Positions 4,966 to 5,716 of a stretch of 5,716 nt of DNA are shown here, piece after piece (the stretch's first letter is position 1; the number at the start of each line of letters is the position of its first letter). The notes under the pieces were generated by a model that was not told the origin of the DNA, searched no databases, and saw nothing but the letters and a program-made list of their open reading frames with translations. Source of the stretch: Chloroflexota bacterium (GTDB taxonomy: Bacteria > Chloroflexota > Anaerolineae > Anaerolineales > UBA4823); the NCBI GenBank assembly GCA_030669775.1, contig DAOVCZ010000135.1, positions 1 through 5,716 of the forward strand, given 5' to 3'. A program made the position numbers and the translations under genes.

Positions 4966-5716
4966 AGATTGGTTCTCTTCCCTGCGACCAATTTCCCCTC
5001 GCAACCCTCAAGCTGCAAAGGCGGGAAGGGAAAGGTTCCTCTCGCAGGCGCGATCGATGTCCAAACCCGTATCCAAAACTAGTGACCAGCGTCATACAAG
5101 GTGGATAGACTCAATTCAGAATTACCTATTTAATAAGGAGTTTTCACCGATGTATGTCACAATCGCATCAATCGTACTGATCCTCTCGCTGATGTTTGGC
5201 GGCACTGGGGCAGCTGTTTTCGCAGCCCAAGGCAGCCTCCCAAATCAATCCCTATACCAGGTAAAAACATTCAGCGAAGATTTAGCACTCCGCTTTTCCC
5301 AGCGGGACAGTCAAAGGCTGCAGATGGAACTGGAATATGCCAGCCGGCGAGTCAACGAGATGGCCGTCATGGCAGAAAAGGGTGTAGAACCACCTGATGC
5401 TGTTCTTATGCGCCTGGAAAATCACCTTGACCAGGTGATCGCAATAGCCGCCAGAACCGGGGAGGCGGAAATGACCACAGCCTTGAGCCAGATTCGTGAC
5501 AGGCTGCAACAGCAAATCAGATCCTTGGATGAGGCACCAGCGGTTGGACCGCTAATGACTAAAACCATGGAGGCTATTCAACTTAGGCTGCGTTGGGCAG
5601 AGTTCGGGTTGAACGAGCCAAAGGCATTCCTTGAACAAGCTCACATTCGTAATCGCTTCAACCTGTCCCCAGAATTTGGTGAAGGTTATGGTTCTGGATC
5701 CAGTACAGAAAACGGA
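4928..5716 (+). CDS. Single-pass membrane protein with DUF5667-like domain, probable anti-sigma regulator (partial at right edge)
   Basis: 263 residues are visible and the frame is open at the window end. Layout: a cytoplasmic stretch of about 73 residues containing LEDWFSSLRPISPRNPQAA and GRERFLSQA; one transmembrane helix (about 76-98, MYVTIASIVLILSLMFGG...); then an outside region. The latter begins with SLPNQSLYQVKTFSEDLAL (103-121), which matches what I recall of DUF5667 proteins (SLPGxxLYxxK). It continues with long charged helices (about 122-240, coiled-coil-like) and turns into a Gly/Ser-rich tail (GEGYGSGSS) as the window ends. The 38-base overlap with the ECF sigma gene, the single TM, and the cytoplasmic N-terminus argue for an anti-sigma or signal-transducing partner. 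That function is inferred, and no ZAS zinc motif (HxxxCxxC) is seen. A strong internal start at residue 75 is noted in findings. Confidence 0.85.
   Translation, partial: MKQSNPMPVSPLEDWFSSLRPISPRNPQAAKAGRERFLSQARSMSKPVSKTSDQRHTRWIDSIQNYLFNKEFSPMYVTIASIVLILSLMFGGTGAAVFAAQGSLPNQSLYQVKTFSEDLALRFSQRDSQRLQMELEYASRRVNEMAVMAEKGVEPPDAVLMRLENHLDQVIAIAARTGEAEMTTALSQIRDRLQQQIRSLDEAPAVGPLMTKTMEAIQLRLRWAEFGLNEPKAFLEQAHIRNRFNLSPEFGEGYGSGSSTENG
5135..5152 (+). promoter_or_regulatory. Internal Shine-Dalgarno and ATG at the membrane helix of the DUF5667-like protein
   Basis: AAGGAG (5135-5140) lies 9 nt before an in-frame ATG at 5150-5152 (Met75), exactly where the transmembrane helix begins. It is a better ribosome site than that of the full-length start. 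A product from here would lack the cytoplasmic N-terminal part. Confidence 0.4.

Noticed and set aside
5282..5515. Minus-strand open frame of 77 codons
   Set aside because: It is antisense to the helical region of the DUF5667-like gene with no supporting start signal.

Overview
The window looks like an ordinary chromosomal stretch of a Chloroflexota bacterium, most likely Anaerolineae-like. This is inferred from four things: a SpoVS homologue, an ECF sigma gene overlapping a DUF5667-like membrane protein gene, a secreted esterase with a Ser/Thr/Pro-rich linker, and a gatC-gatA pair without gatB next to it. No single marker here proves the taxonomy.

Layout. Five genes run on the minus strand from the left edge to about 4080. 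They are, from left to right, an aldo/keto reductase whose C-terminal third lies beyond base 1, then gatA, gatC, a secreted alpha/beta-hydrolase of the esterase D type, and spoVS. Read in the direction of transcription the order is spoVS, esterase, gatC, gatA, aldo/keto reductase. After a 295-base divergent intergenic region, an ECF sigma factor and an overlapping membrane protein (truncated by the right edge) run on the plus strand.

How the genes work together. GatC and GatA are two subunits of the GatCAB amidotransferase, which makes Gln-tRNA(Gln) and/or Asn-tRNA(Asn) from mischarged precursors; GatB must be encoded elsewhere. The sigma gene and the following single-TM protein share 38 bases and look like a translationally coupled sigma/anti-sigma-type pair that senses envelope conditions. 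SpoVS is a small Alba-like protein acting in sporulation or development in Bacillus; its role here is unknown. The esterase and aldo/keto reductase look like independent metabolic genes.

The most noteworthy signals are regulatory. (1) gatC has a consensus extended -10 so close to its ATG that the mRNA should be leaderless. (2) Two inverted repeats sharing a GCGC arm cover the putative -10 of the esterase gene. (3) The spoVS leader has a 7-nt anti-Shine-Dalgarno segment that can pair either with the ribosome site or with a local hairpin. (4) The DUF5667-like gene carries a strong internal Shine-Dalgarno and ATG exactly at the start of its membrane helix. No mobile element, tRNA, rRNA, CRISPR array or clear defence system is visible.
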